64,000 bases of DNA from Lineus longissimus (lineage: Eukaryota; Nemertea; Pilidiophora; Heteronemertea; Lineidae), in contig NC_088310.1 in NCBI RefSeq assembly GCF_910592395.1, positions 27,979,491 to 28,043,490 of the forward strand, read 5' to 3'. The translations under genes and the position numbers were made by a program. Under the pieces are notes generated by a model. It was not told the origin of the DNA. It did no database searches and saw nothing but the letters and a program-made list of their open reading frames with translations. Below, in pieces: positions 13,510 through 25,893 of the stretch. Position 1 is the first letter of the stretch. The number at the start of each line of letters is the position of its first letter.

Positions 13510-14326
13510 CTTCACTGAGATTCTGCTGACAAAAGTCTGAAATACAAATTCCTCGTCGAGTTGCTCCCGCTATTTTGGTGTTATCTCGTGTCTTTAGGTG
13601 TCAATTTTCACGAATTATTCCAGATTGTCACAGAAAATACACATGAACACACCGAATGGCAACTGTTTGTGGACCAAAAACTTGTCCCAATGTGAAGTTG
13701 CTACGGTAAACAATTGTAACGATGTGAACTACGTCACGGATTCGTGCGTTCTATTCTCTTAACAAAGGTGATGACGTACTGCACATGCGGTTTAGGAAGG
13801 TGGTGGATTTTTAGGCATGTCAAATGAAATATTCCGCATAGTTTAGATGATTCTGGGTTTTTAGACGGATCTTCTTGAGTGTAAGTTATGATTGAACAAT
13901 AGCCTATGAATAAAGCCTGCTTTAGGCTTGCTGGCTTGCTGCAGTGACACTTTTTACCGAAAAAATCTTCACCAGTTTTTCTGCTGGGTGATGTTCCCTG
14001 TACATCAATGTACATGAATACACAGAACAATACAGTAGTTTGCCATTTGGAGAATCCTCCTTTCGTTTGACGTGCTTGGAAAGGTTGTGTGCCTACTTTT
14101 ACTTTGACGAGTTTTTAGAAAATTTAAGGAATAGTGAACTATTCAAGCTTGACATTACAGTTACAGAAAGTTTGGTTTGCTAAGTTTACTTTGTGTCTGA
14201 ACGGATGACTTATGCACCGACAATTTAGTTGACATTCTTCATTTAATCTCTTATCAGCTTTAGGCATGACAGGATGTGAAGATTCGGTAGTTGAATTGAA
14301 GGTGTCTTTAGTCAGTTAAACAAGTC
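13510..14326. promoter_or_regulatory. Divergent intergenic region between RSPH4A and SAV1
   Basis: About 0.8 kb between the start codons of two outward-facing genes. It must include both 5' UTRs and promoters. No repeat or recognisable exon was seen. Short open frames here have no resemblance to known proteins. Confidence 0.5.
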
Positions 14327-15882
14327 ATGCTGTCTAAAAAGAAAGACAGTGGCCTAAATGATGGAATTGCTGGAAAATATGTTAAGAGAGAAACACCTCC
14401 AGTCCTGAGGAGTAAGTACCAGTATACTTTTAGAGTCATGTGCATGAAAAATGTGTTAGCTTTTCAGTCATAGAATCAGAGTTGAAGACGATCTCCATAT
14501 TATGTTTGCAAGTTGATTAATCTTTGTATTGTACTGGAGTCTAACTCCCAATTTCAGAAATCATCAATTAATTGTATAATCGATAGGAAATGAAATATAT
14601 TTTTTTTAAAATTTTACAAACAAATTTGTTCTAAAGTTTTCTTGATCGCTTGCAGATTATTACAATGATGCCAAACAAGATTCTAACTTCCAACGAAGAG
14701 GGACGAAGACGCTGGCTCCATACACTCCACCAGTAACAACCAGTGCTCCGAATGTGCCGTCCATTCCTCTACCACCAAAACCCCAAGGGCAGACGAATTC
14801 TGGCAAAACTTTGATATCTCAAAAACATGCTACAGATCCATCCACCCACCATTATGAAAACTTACCAATGCGGCCGTCAACAATCACCACTGCAGTGAAT
14901 ATCAGTCAGCAAGATGGTGCACAAGGGGTACAGGGTGATCCAGCTGGTGCTACAGGGCGTACCATGGCTTCCTACCAAGGTCATCATGCTACCAGGCCTA
15001 ACACGCTAGTACCACAGGCCTACCAGGCTACTGGTCATTATAAGACTGATCACAGTAACCATTTGGTGACATCAGTTGGGACCACATTAGCTGCTGGCTC
15101 TGGTAAGTTACATTTTATTGAATTTTGAAGTGCCAGTTAGAGATAGTGAGATTAGAACGTTTTGGAAGTAATTCTGTTCTTCAGTTACTTTTCTCGTGGC
15201 CAATTTTTGCTGTCCTAACTTATGATTTGAGCCATGACTTGCCCAAGTGGTTTTACACCGAGTTGTAAACTATAAGTTCTTGCCAGTCATTCTCTCACTC
15301 CTGGCATTCCTGTGCAAAAAATATTTCAAGAGGTTTTTCCATTTCTTTGCAGAATTTACTGACCCAAATGCCCAGTACTTCATGCTGCAGGCACAACCAC
15401 ATCAGCTAGTCCAAGGGGAACTCTACACACAATATGAGGAGCAGGCTGATCCTCAGACATACTACACCCAAGCAGACATGTTTGATCAATATGCTGCCAT
15501 TCAGTCTAGTCAGTACCAGATGGGACTGCAGCCTGGAGTTGGTCGGGTCATCTACTCGCAGCCTGTCAGCATTGCACAGGGGGCTGCATTCAGTTATCCA
15601 CAGCAGCAGAATGTGGCCAAGTCTCCCGGGCAGCTGCAGCTCCAAGCAGGTTAGTAAAAGACTCAAAGACAAATTTCTGTTACTGATCTAATTGAACATC
15701 TTCAATGACTGTAGGCCGACCAATTTAGTCACAAATTTGTTACAAATTACTTCTTATCAACTCTCCCTTAAGTTGACCTTTGCCTTCATTCAATAGTCAC
15801 TTAAAATGACTGTAAAATATTGTGTATTTTTAGCTCACCTCTTAGCAGAGGTGAGCTTATCCCATACCGTGGCGTCCGTCGT

Positions 15883-15926
<44 letters not shown>

Positions 15927-18900
15927 CGTCGTCGTCCGTCGTCCGTTAGCAGGGCACGTTTCGTAACTGTTAGAGCTATTGAGTTGAAACTTGGTACACA
16001 TGTACCCTTATGTAATGACACCTTGGAGACCAAGTTTCGGTCCGATTCGTTTCATGGTTTGGCCACCAGGGGGCCAAACGTTAAAAGTGAAAATATGCAA
16101 TATCTCCCTTAATAGTAGTCGGGAAATTTTGAAAAAAATATGGTAGGTACTTCTAGCAAAGGTGCATCATATATCCTCCGGGTTTTTGATTTGACCTCCT
16201 TTTCAAGGTCACAGAGGTCAAATGGTGTAAATTGGCCGTTAGGATGTAACGATGGCACGTTTCTAAACTGCAATGACTATTGATACCAAATTTGGTACAC
16301 ATTTACCCCTTAGTCAGGTGATCTCAGGGACCGAAGTTTGGTCCAATATGATTCACCACTTTACCACCAGGGGGCAAAATCCCAAAACCTTAAAAATGTG
16401 ATTATTCCTTAACTTCTTGCCTGATTGCCACCAATTTGATATCATGGGTACATCTAACCACCATACAGTATATGTCACACAGGTTTTTAATTTGACCTTC
16501 TTGTCAAGGTCACAGAGGTCAAATGGTGTAAATTCGCCGTCAGGCCGTAACTATGGCACGTTTCTTAACTGCAATGACTATTGATCACAAATTAAGTACA
16601 CATGTACCCCTTGGTCAGGTGATCTCAGGTACCGAAGTTTGGTGCGATCTGATTTGCCGTTTGGCCTGCAGGGAGGGGGCCAAATCCTAAATTCTTCAAA
16701 ATGCCATTATTCCTAGTAATGACTTGCCCGATTGGCACCAATTTTATATCATAGGTACATCTAATTCTAACAACCATTCAATGTGTCACCCGGGTCTTCT
16801 TTGATTTGACCTACTTTTCAAGGTCACAGAGGTCGAATGTACTGTAAATTGGCCATTTTGGGGAAATTGTAATTGCTTAAACCTACATCAAACCTAACAC
16901 TACATGACACAATACCATGCTCTTTATCCATCTTTCCTCCACATGAGGTGAGCACAATGGCCCTGGCCATTTCATTATATCTGCAGGTATAGCACAACCA
17001 CGGATGACTGGTGCTACTTCAGCTAAATCACCTTATCAGAATATCCAGCAGACACTTCCATCCCAAGTGTTTCTTCCATCGCAACGTGGACAGGTCACTC
17101 CTACAGGAGCCTTGTCACAGAGGGGACAGGTCACTCCTACAGGAGCCACGACACAGAGGGGGCAAGTTACTCCAACTGGTGTCACTTCTCTTCAGCACAC
17201 GCACATCTCACAAAGAGGACAGGTTACACCAATAGGTCAGCAAACAGCGGCAGCACTCCTTCAGCATCAGATGGCATTTGCTTCACAGAAAGGACAGTTT
17301 AGTCAAACTGGCCAAGTGGCTGCCATGGTGCAACAACCAAGTCGAAGTTTGACCACTCCAACGGGTCCTCAGCCTACGCAGTCTCCACGAGGTCAAGCCA
17401 CACCAACTGGCCTGTTACCTGGGACATCATCAGTGCTGCAGCAATCAATACGCAGTGCACCCACTCCAACTGGTCAACAGTCCATAATGGCCAGTCTTGC
17501 ACAACAACTCTCAAGAGGTCAGGCAACCCCTACTGGGCCACAATCTGCTGCTACATCCTCACAGCAACAAAGTGCTCAAGGACAAGTGACTCCAACTGGG
17601 CAACAGCAGTTCATGAGAGGTCAGGCTACTCCGACGGGACAACATGCTTTGAACTCTATCTTACAATCCTCTATGCGCTCGCAGGTAACTCCCACTAGTC
17701 AAGCAAACACGTCTCTTGCCCAGCAACAATCGATACGAAGTCAAACCCCAACTGGTCCACAACCAGTCTCTGTACAGCAGCCTTCAAGAGGACCAGTGAC
17801 TCCCACTGGAGCACAGATCATATCGGCAACCTTACAACAAACGATGATTGCTCAAGCTAGCCAGCAGACAACTAATCAACAACTTGCAATCTTACCATCA
17901 CCTAGAGGCCTTGCTACACCCACTGATCAGCCGATGTTGACCGCTTCTGTTCTGCAACACACGGCATTTCCTCGGGGTCGGATCACGCCATCAGGGCAGG
18001 CGACCTTGTCACCGTTACTCCATCACCAGATCTTCCCCACTCCTCGAGGTTCGGTCACCCCGACTGGTCAGCAGATACCCACCCCTACTCAGCAGCAGTC
18101 CTTGTTTGTTACACAGAGGGGTCAGCTCACACCAAGTGGACAGCCAGTAACCACAGGTAAGCCACTGTCACATTTAACACTGTTCACTAGTCCATAATCC
18201 AAGACAATCAGCTTTAAAGCTTATCTTAGATTCTGTTCCTCCAAGCTACATGTACTAAGAGCAATGCTCTGGAATAGAATGCTGAAGCTACCGGTACATT
18301 GTGTTTAGGGTAAATATCTTTCTGAATGACTAACAGATCAAACAGTAATGATTCTAGTGAGCGTCGAAACTCACAACTGGCTGGCGATAAGCCCAGAGCT
18401 CTAGCCATCATACCACTTATCTGCAATTTCAATTTCAGTATCGATGGGTGTATCGCCCACTGGTGAGCTTCCACTACCCCTTGGCTGGACATTAGATTGG
18501 ACAGTAAGAGGCCGCAAGTACTACATTGATCATAACACCCAGACGACACACTGGAGTCACCCATTGGAGAAGGAGAGTCTGCCTACCGGTTGGGAGAAGA
18601 TTGAATCTCAAGAACATGGACAATATTATGTCAAGTATGTTTGGTTTTTGTGAAGCGATGTCAAATAGGTTGGGGTGCGGGTCACAGACAGGGCCTATGT
18701 CGAATACAGAAGAAGCAGATGTGGTGTCATTCAGCACATCTGGTTAACCAACATGTGCTGCTACTTCAACAGACATCCATAAACTACTTAACAAAGGGAA
18801 GGAGCTCGTCAAGTCCTTGGTTTGGTTAAGTTTTATAAATTAACTTAAATCAATGCCATTGATGATTATTGATTTCGAATGATGATATCAAAGACTCAAT

Positions 18901-19571
18901 TTTAGACAAATTACTTAACATATTATTCTCTTGTAGTCATATCACGTGCACTGCCCAGTATACTCATCCCTGTGCTCCACTCACACCCCATGAAAGACTC
19001 CAACTACAACATGAGCTCTTGTTGCCCAAGCAGATACAGTATAGACAACAGAAAAGCCTTGTGCCAGCTAATCCGTACTTAAATACTGGTAAGTAGACAA
19101 CCATACACAACACTATCAACTGTTTAAAAATGGTTTATATTTATATTTATATTTGTTTTTTTAATGCGAGCTTTTTCATTTCAGAAATCCCAGACTGGTT
19201 ATATGTTTATTCAAAAGCACCTCCAGAACATGACCATAAACTTAAGGTAAGTCACCATTTCAAACAAGTTTTGAGGAATGGGCCTTCTATAGTTTACTAA
19301 TTTCTAAAATACTCGGTTCATCATAATTCCATGCTTTGGTTGCCCCATTCGGTTCATTGTGTTCTTTATATTTCAGTGGGAGTTATTCCGGTTGTCAGAA
19401 CTTGAATGTTTTGATGCGATGTTGACGCGTCTGTTCAAGCAAGAATTGGAAGAAGTTGTGATGGGTTACGAGGCTTACCGTTTGGCCCTGCTGAGGGAGA
19501 GTGAACGGCGGCTCCAACAAGAACAAGCTCAGCAGCGAGTGCTGCAACAGAATGCACAAATGAATGGCTGA
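14327..19571 (+). CDS. SAV1: Salvador homologue (Hippo pathway scaffold) with a large TPTG/Q-rich insert
   Basis: Eight coding exons: 14327-14411, 14656-15102, 15353-15649, 16987-18156, 18439-18634, 18937-19088, 19185-19246, 19377-19571. They give 867 residues; human SAV1 has 383. The N-terminus MLSKKK...[13 protein letters not shown] matches human MLSRKK...GKYVKKETSPLLR. A first WW domain (about 675-707, [20 protein letters not shown]) is followed by a second (about 709-742) in which the second Trp position is Tyr, as in human (AQYTHPC). Then come [14 protein letters not shown] and a C-terminal SARAH helix (about 800-850, [11 protein letters not shown]). Salvador binds the Hippo kinase through SARAH and promotes Warts/LATS phosphorylation. 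Exon 4 (residues about 277-666) is a glutamine-rich region with repeated RGQVTPTG-like units that I know from no other Salvador. The glutamine-rich tail after SARAH resembles human. Confidence 0.97.
15832..16970 (+). mobile_element. Interspersed repeat filling SAV1 intron 3, with about 300-bp internal repeats
   Basis: The unit starts with an imperfect palindrome (GCTCACCTC...GAGGTGAGC at 15833-15856), then has a GTC-rich trinucleotide run (15873-15946). It continues with three degenerate direct repeats of about 301 bp. Repeat landmarks: GCACGTTTC at about 15954, 16256 and 16557; AAGGTCACAGAGGTC at about 16205, 16505 and 16818. It ends with another GAGGTGAGC near 16945. Similar GTGAGC/GTCCGTC-containing repeats are common in mollusc and related genomes, from memory. 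There is no coding capacity, so it is probably a non-autonomous element. It ends within about 20 bases of SAV1 exon 4. Confidence 0.8.
17091..18155 (+). repeat. Coding degenerate repeats (TPTG motif) in SAV1 exon 4
   Basis: This part of exon 4 encodes 12 exact TPTG motifs plus variants (TPIG, TPTS, TPTD, two TPSG). Many are preceded by R-G/S-Q-x. Spacing between motifs is irregular (about 12-40 residues) and filled with Gln, Ser, Ala and Thr. The first three copies are the most alike. Synonymous differences between copies show that the array is old except for its 5' end. A last related copy ([10 protein letters not shown]) sits at the start of the first WW domain in exon 5. Confidence 0.93.
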
Positions 19572-21692
19572 GAATATGCTGCCTCAAATGGCTGTAAATG
19601 TTGGTTAATCATTGTCTTCCATGCGCTTGGTTCTACTCTGGATTTATAGGGAGATTATTGGCCAAAGATCGTCCCGATTATAACGCACCAATACAGGAAC
19701 CAATGTTGGATGCCCGTATGTTGTCAATCTTTCGTAGTGTTTCATTCATACACCTTCAACATTGTCTTCTCAAGCTCACCGGGAGTTGGCTGATCAAAAC
19801 CTCATGCCAATTGACACTTTGAAATACATGTAGTATTGAAAAAGAGGATCACCCATGTGCCTTCATAAGAAATTTGTGATGAAGCTGTTCATTTGCTGCT
19901 GATCTGACTTTCTCTGTGATGGCCAGTCTGTTGAATTCGATAGGTGCTTTACAGCAGCAGTTGTGATAGAGCATGATCTATGACATTTGTTTACCAGTGA
20001 TGTTAAATACCACCATCTTTCACTGCCGTCTTTGTGGTAATATCTTTTGATCATACGCCGTAATTTATTGTGAATCAGGTGCTTTGACAAACACATTATA
20101 TGTAAGTGCAACATTGTTTACTCCTAACGTGAGGGGTCAATCTACAGTGTACTTTTAAATAGGATTGATCACATTTTATTTTGGATTTGTAATGTTTTGT
20201 TAGGCATATCTATCTGAAAACCTGTTCAGATTTTTAAATTGATTCACCTGTGTCCAAAGATGCTACCTGATCTATGCAAATGATTCGTCTTGAATAGAAT
20301 GTGCCTTACATGAGAGGTTCATGCATGGTTTTCACTTTTGCGTACAGCTCAGCTTGTATTGGTCGTATTCTAAGCTACATTTTCAAGTATCCTTCAACCA
20401 TGATATTTATCGACCGTGTTAACTGTATTTCTGTTTCTGTCTCTAGTTGAAGTAGAATGTAGGCCCATGCCTTGGTTTTCACAAAATCTGATGATTTCAT
20501 ACAATATTTGCAGGCAGAACTAGAAACCCATTGTTTGAAAAAGGTTTCATTGTCGTTGAGTGATATAATAGCTGGTGCAATTTATTGTTTAGAATCATAC
20601 ATGTACGTTGTTTTATATCATGAAGAATTTGTAAATTTGTGTTCATAATTTAATTACAGTTGTACATTGAGAAGTGTAAGTAGATTAAGTTTGCATGTAA
20701 ATAAATGACAAATATATTGCAAAGATGCAATATCAAGGCAATAGAAAAGATAACACCTCGTTGGTTACAGTTTGTGTCGTGTCATTACTGGGAAGTCTGT
20801 TTTCAACTTACTGTGACTATTTCAACGCACAGTCTTTACCCGATTGTTATCATGAATCCTAGTTTGAGCACTCAGGTACATAGCCATCCCACATGTGTTT
20901 AGGTAAGGACAGTACCTTGTGGATGTGACAGAGTCCCAACAACTAAAGGCCATCCTGCCCACCTGGTGGTCTTGCTGTGTCTATAGTGTCCCAAAGTGAT
21001 GGCCGAGGATGTGGCATGAAGCTACCCATTCTGGCGACTGAAGTCAATTGAACTGTCTTTATGATCTGGTTGCATCTTCATTGTGTTGCAACATGATAAT
21101 GGCTGAGATTACACTGTCCTCACTAAAGCCATACTGAAGACAGTTGGCCTGCTTTTATTGTGTCCCGTGTTGAGAATGATGTGGTCTCCTCCGTGTAGCA
21201 ATGAAATGAATTATACCGAGCTGCCCTCCTCGTGGTCATGGACAGGTTGTTTCTTTGATCTTGGCCACCATTTCCAAGGACAGATTTGAATAAGGACATT
21301 TCTTTCCTTATACCTTAGCACTAAAACGTGCAGGACACTGTCAAAATCAAGGGCAACAGCTGATTGGCATATCAGAAGAGACGTTCATATACACCTTTCT
21401 GATCATCAGACAGGGGGTAAAAGGTGACCCAAGTTTTGGTACCACCATCATACAGGTAACCACTCTAAAGAAAATCAAGAAACAACAGATATATTTACAA
21501 ATTTATGTATTTACAGAGACCAATCTTTCAACAAAAACATGATTGACATGTAATTAAGACACTTCATTTTTTTATCAAGGGATCAAAGTTGTTTCCACAA
21601 GAAATCTGAATGAGTGACATCGATATCGAAGACTTCAATGCAGTAAGCACTTGCAGAAATGTCACACAGGTTACATTTATGGTCAACCAGAG
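19572..21692. other. Convergent 3' region of SAV1 and MRPL49
   Basis: The left part is the SAV1 3' UTR, with a candidate AATAAA at 20699-20704. The right part includes the MRPL49 3' UTR, with a minus-strand AATAAA at 21159-21154. No coding exon, repeat or RNA gene was recognised in this stretch. Confidence 0.5.
20699..20704 (+). terminator. Candidate polyadenylation signal of SAV1
   Basis: AATAAA about 1.1 kb after the SAV1 stop codon in an AT-rich context. Assigned by sequence and position only. Confidence 0.5.
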
Positions 21693-23527
21693 CTAAAGTC
21701 CTTTTGATAACAAAAATGCAACAATGGGCTCCACATGAATCCCATTGACAATTATAAATCGACCAACTTCATGCACTTGCGTTATGATGGGCTTATCTCC
21801 TTTTTTCCGTAAACTTTTTAAGTGTTCGCTCAATTCTGCTTCCAAAACCTGAAATAATACACGATAAAAGTTTATCAAAACAGTATAACCACCTCTATGG
21901 ATTAGGATATGGAACTATAGCAAGTGTGAGCAAGCATATAAAACACCAGGTATCTCTGCCTGCACAGGCTCTTCCTGGGTGGCCAGTCAGTCATGTAAAC
22001 AAGTGCCCAGGAACTTGGGAAGTCCTCTCAATTCCTGAAAGTCAAATCCAAGATGGCCAATGGCTGAGCTGGTGAACATTTGTAATTTTAGACTACAACT
22101 CCTTTGGAACACACCAGTATCATGAAATGTTCAAGAAAAATTGCAGTACATATATACTTACCCAAATATCACCATCTATGTGCAAAACCTTTGTACATTT
22201 GACAGTATTATTTTTGAGATGCTCCAAATAAACGGGAATATTGTGAAATCTTGATCTTCTAACAAAATATGGTAGGTCACCAGGTTTGGCTTGAAAGAGA
22301 AAGTGAAGTGAACATCAAAAGATCTTATTGAAACTATGGCTTGTTGTCCCAAGTATATTTGCTCCTCTTTTCTGGGTATCACCCTCCAGGCACTGAGATC
22401 AAGCCAAGACTCATTTGTCGGAAACCATGCCCAGGCTTTGAAAGAAGCAGTCTTGCAGGTATCATGTATGATTGCATATCTCCACTGAGGCCAAGGCATC
22501 ATACAATATAAGGCTTCTAAAAATCTTGAAGCGCTCTCAAGTAGTCAATAAGTACCCTCCGAATGGTACCATTGCTTCAAATGATGATCAATCACCATAT
22601 TGGGTAAATCTAACTTTTCTTGACTCCACATAGCTTGAAACCACTGCCTCTAACCTGTCTGTGGAATCCATCCTGATGGTGTTGGGTATTTTTCATGCTG
22701 TGGCGGCTCAGGAACAATAGGATTTGGTATTAACTTCTCCACCCATTTAAATGCCTCTGGATCATCTATCTCCTCAACTTCGATATTTTCTCGGTAGTCA
22801 AGGTCGATCTTTGCCTTTTCGAACTCGCTGTGCGGAACAGGCCTTGGTCCAGGAGGGGTTGAATAAAAACATTCCTGCAAGAAGAACGCATCTATCGGTA
22901 TCTGTAAAACAAAACCTACACACTAACATTCAAGAAAAATTAGTTCTAATAGGCCTAGTAGGTCACTGAAGTAATTGTGGAAATGAGAGCGATTTTTTCA
23001 AGCTTGGACCAAACTATAACACTCATTCAAAACAATGCAATGTCAATGTCACTGGCAGTGGCAATGGGCAATGGCAATTTTAAAATTTAATCAAGGGTGG
23101 GAATGGGAGTCTTTTCTTTGTTTTCTTGAGAACAGCCGCCCACTCCAAGGTTTAAATCGACAATCACTTCATTTTGAAGGAGTTCTAACTGAATTTGGAT
23201 TTCAGGATCTAACCAAAATGGTGGTTAGTATATAGGGCCTAGTCGGTGCCTACATGAACAAGGCTATTGCCAACCCCGTAGCAGTGTAGTTAGTGTAGCA
23301 CATGTACTGTACCAGTACAGTATTAAGGAGTATAAGGCAAAATTTTCTCTAGAAAAACCGCATTAATTTGACATGTATGTTTTAAGCATGAGTGTCTTAT
23401 GTACCTGGGAAGAACATCCTCTAGAATATCTGGAAACAAAGTTTATTCGTGATTTGATAACCGAAGAGCAGTTATGAAGTGATTTTTTCATAAGTGACCG
23501 GGCCAAAAAATGTATAGGCACAGCCAT
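21693..23527 (-). CDS. MRPL49: Mitochondrial large ribosomal subunit protein mL49
   Basis: Four coding exons on the minus strand: 23527-23405, 22874-22655, 22289-22162, 21848-21693. They give 208 residues; human MRPL49 has 166. Matches are strong: EKYPTPSGWIP (human EHYPTPCGWQP), LPYFVRRSRFHNIPVY (human LPYFVRRSRMHNIPVY), DGDIW and the ending LLSKGL (human LLEKGF). Exon 1 encodes a basic, hydroxylated N-terminus with MAVPIHFLARSLMKKS, consistent with a mitochondrial targeting peptide. The product is part of the large mitoribosomal subunit (bacterial relatives lack it). The ATG sits in CCAAGATGGCTG, a YY1-like initiator context; an upstream in-frame ATG at 23584 is possible but less likely. 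The gene is head-to-head with the C22orf15-like gene. Confidence 0.94.
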
Positions 23528-23937
23528 CTTGGCAAAATGTGATTTCCAGAAAAGACCCTTTGCAATGACGTCACAGGTTTCCACCGGCCGCCATGTTGGA
23601 TGTCAGCATCCTGAGATTCAGGGTTTTGATAATCCTACGTCATAAACTGTGTCGCAAGTTCAGACTGTAAATCTTATTCAGGCCGAATTAGTGTCACTTT
23701 CTCTCATGCAACGTTATGTTTTATTAAAAAATAACAAAATATGATCTTTATGAATAAAAGTTGACACTTGCTAGTGGGTTTTAAGGTGAATGTATTGGAA
23801 ACTACATACGCAGCGTAGGGCGGCAATCATTTTCGCAGGCTTTGTGGTGATGCGATAGCCTCACAGCAATAAGAAAGATTCTTTCCTGATCTACATCCGC
23901 GGTACTGCTTTTCAAGATGGTGGCAACTACCTAGGTT

Positions 23938-24048
23938 TCGTTAGGGAGTTTTTCCCGAATGTACGCGATGATGATGTGCCCCATTAACAGGACGTAACAT
24001 TTGCATTGCATGAGGACAACCCATTTGTGTCGTATATCACTGGAAACG
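23938..24048 (+). repeat. Left member of an inverted repeat pair
   Basis: Starts GTTAGGGAGTTTTTCCC and ends near GGAAACG. It is highly similar to the reverse complement of 29489-29625, apart from an internal gap of about 28 bases in this copy. The two members are about 5.4 kb apart and point towards each other. Because conserved exons of a host gene lie between them, they are more likely two insertions of one repeat family than the ends of a single transposon. Confidence 0.85.
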
Positions 24049-24609
24049 TGGAAATTTGTTTAAATAAATCATAAGCGTCGCATTTGCTCCTAGCTCTGTT
24101 CAGTGTTCACCATCCCAAATGGCAATATTGCAAATTGGGCCGGATAATCACGGAAAACCCCAAATATTATACATTTCTTCCTGAATAATTCTTACAGTCA
24201 CCATTCTCCCGTCAAAGACAGTTGCTTATGCTACACAAAAATAACAAAAAAATGAGGGTCAACCATTGAACTTTTGAGATATGTTGAATTTTGCACAAAT
24301 CAGCGAAAACGCGCACGACGGCATTTCAACACAGGGCCGACGCACATCCCAAGTTTAGTGTACACATACGTCGGCAACAACAGTAAAATGCGTAGTTTCT
24401 TGTTAGTCGCCTATTGAATAGTGCTCTAGATTTCAGAAACTAAAAACACGTCTTTGCCAAAACAACTGCTAAATTAACACTGACATACTGTGAGGACCAA
24501 TAAATCAATGATCTTTTAGGAACTACGGTTACGGTTAGGCCACGGGTTGGCCGCGCATGAATACAAAAAACCCTCCCTGTAAGACCCGAGGTCAGCGCCT
24601 CTAGTGTTA

Positions 24610-25019
24610 TGATTCTCATATCAACTGCCCCATGTTCTCCATGACAAAGGATATTGAATTACAGGCCCTTACTCTAAACTCACCCAGCCAGGAGCTGTCC
24701 GAACCTTCAGATGGCAGCACCTGCTGGATATATCATTTGTATAGACTGGCCCCCCACGGCAAACTCACCTAGGAGCTCTCTGAACCTTTAATCTGGCAGC
24801 ACCAGTGGACCTATCCTACGTGTGGGCCCCTACTGTAAACTCACCCAGGAGCTACTCAAGCCTTCGCCTCTTGATCTTAAATACCAATAGGCCCCGCGTG
24901 GTGGCGCTGAGGCTACCGTGGCCTAATTCTCAATAGACTTTTAAAGCGCAATGAGGCGTGCGTTGCTTACGGCCACTTTGTGATTCTCATATCAACTGCC
25001 CCATGTTCTCCATGACAAA
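24610..25019. repeat. Block flanked by 39-bp direct repeats with internal tandem units
   Basis: A 39-bp sequence beginning TGATTCTCATATCAACTG is present at 24610-24648 and again at 24981-25019. Between them, three imperfect units of about 77-85 bp start with AAACTCACC at about 24676, 24761 and 24837, and share GGAGCT and TGGCAGCACC. No coding potential. It may be a small non-autonomous element or a recombination product. Confidence 0.8.
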
Positions 25020-25893
25020 TGATGTCTTTTCTAAATAATTCACTTGAAGCCGTTAAAAATCACGGCGAATAAAACACGCAAGCAATACCAACTGAGTTCG
25101 TTGTTATTCACAATCAAGACAAGTCCATAAACAGCTTGACAACAGAGAGATCTTTAGTTGATTGGAACTGAGGTGTAATACCCAAGGACCAAACGTACAT
25201 ATTGGCTTTTAGAGACCGCCTTATAGTTCATTAATGGAGTGGCGGTCCAGGGAAGAGGCAGCCGGAAGGATAACTGTCTCAACGCCGCGCCGATGATATG
25301 GGCTTATTCTGAGAGGGATATGGTCGAGAAATAGTTTTTGCGCCAATCGATTGGATACTTCTGATAAATGAATTTCATATCGTTCATTCGGGCGAAACTT
25401 GGCCAAGAGGTTATTGGCTTCATATTCGTGCGCTAAACGGTTGTCAGGAGGGACTTCCTAAAACGAGTCGTTTTTGCCACGTATTCTGAATTCCGGCGAT
25501 GAGGATTTAATGCAACGAGGGTTGTAACAGTGTTTTGTCATCAATATATGACGCGCTACTTCAAAGGAGATGCGGACATGGTGGTATACTAGTAGGAATA
25601 CCATTGGAAGGAGAAGCAAACATCATCAATCACTAATCGACTGACACCCTCGCATAAATCAAGATCAGAAGAGGCCAGTTATTGATCTTCCTCGTTTAAT
25701 TCACAAATTTCGTGGCCTCGCAAACAACCGTTAATGGATTTATGACTGTGAACATAGATGAAACATCGTTTTATCTGTGCGCACTGGCAATAAATATTTG
25801 AAGATTTAGATACTTTATTGAGATAGTTTGATGACAGTTCCACCGGACACCGAGTTGCTTTCGGTTGATCCGGCGCCGGCGGAGGAGACAACC

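Larger units (their letters stand above)
23528..25893. promoter_or_regulatory. Divergent intergenic region between MRPL49 and the C22orf15-like gene
   Basis: About 2.4 kb containing both promoters. It also contains the left arm of an inverted repeat pair (23938-24048) and a block bounded by 39-bp direct repeats (24610-25019). Several CpG-containing stretches occur near 24300-24600 and 25250-25450. No recognisable exon was found. Confidence 0.5.
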
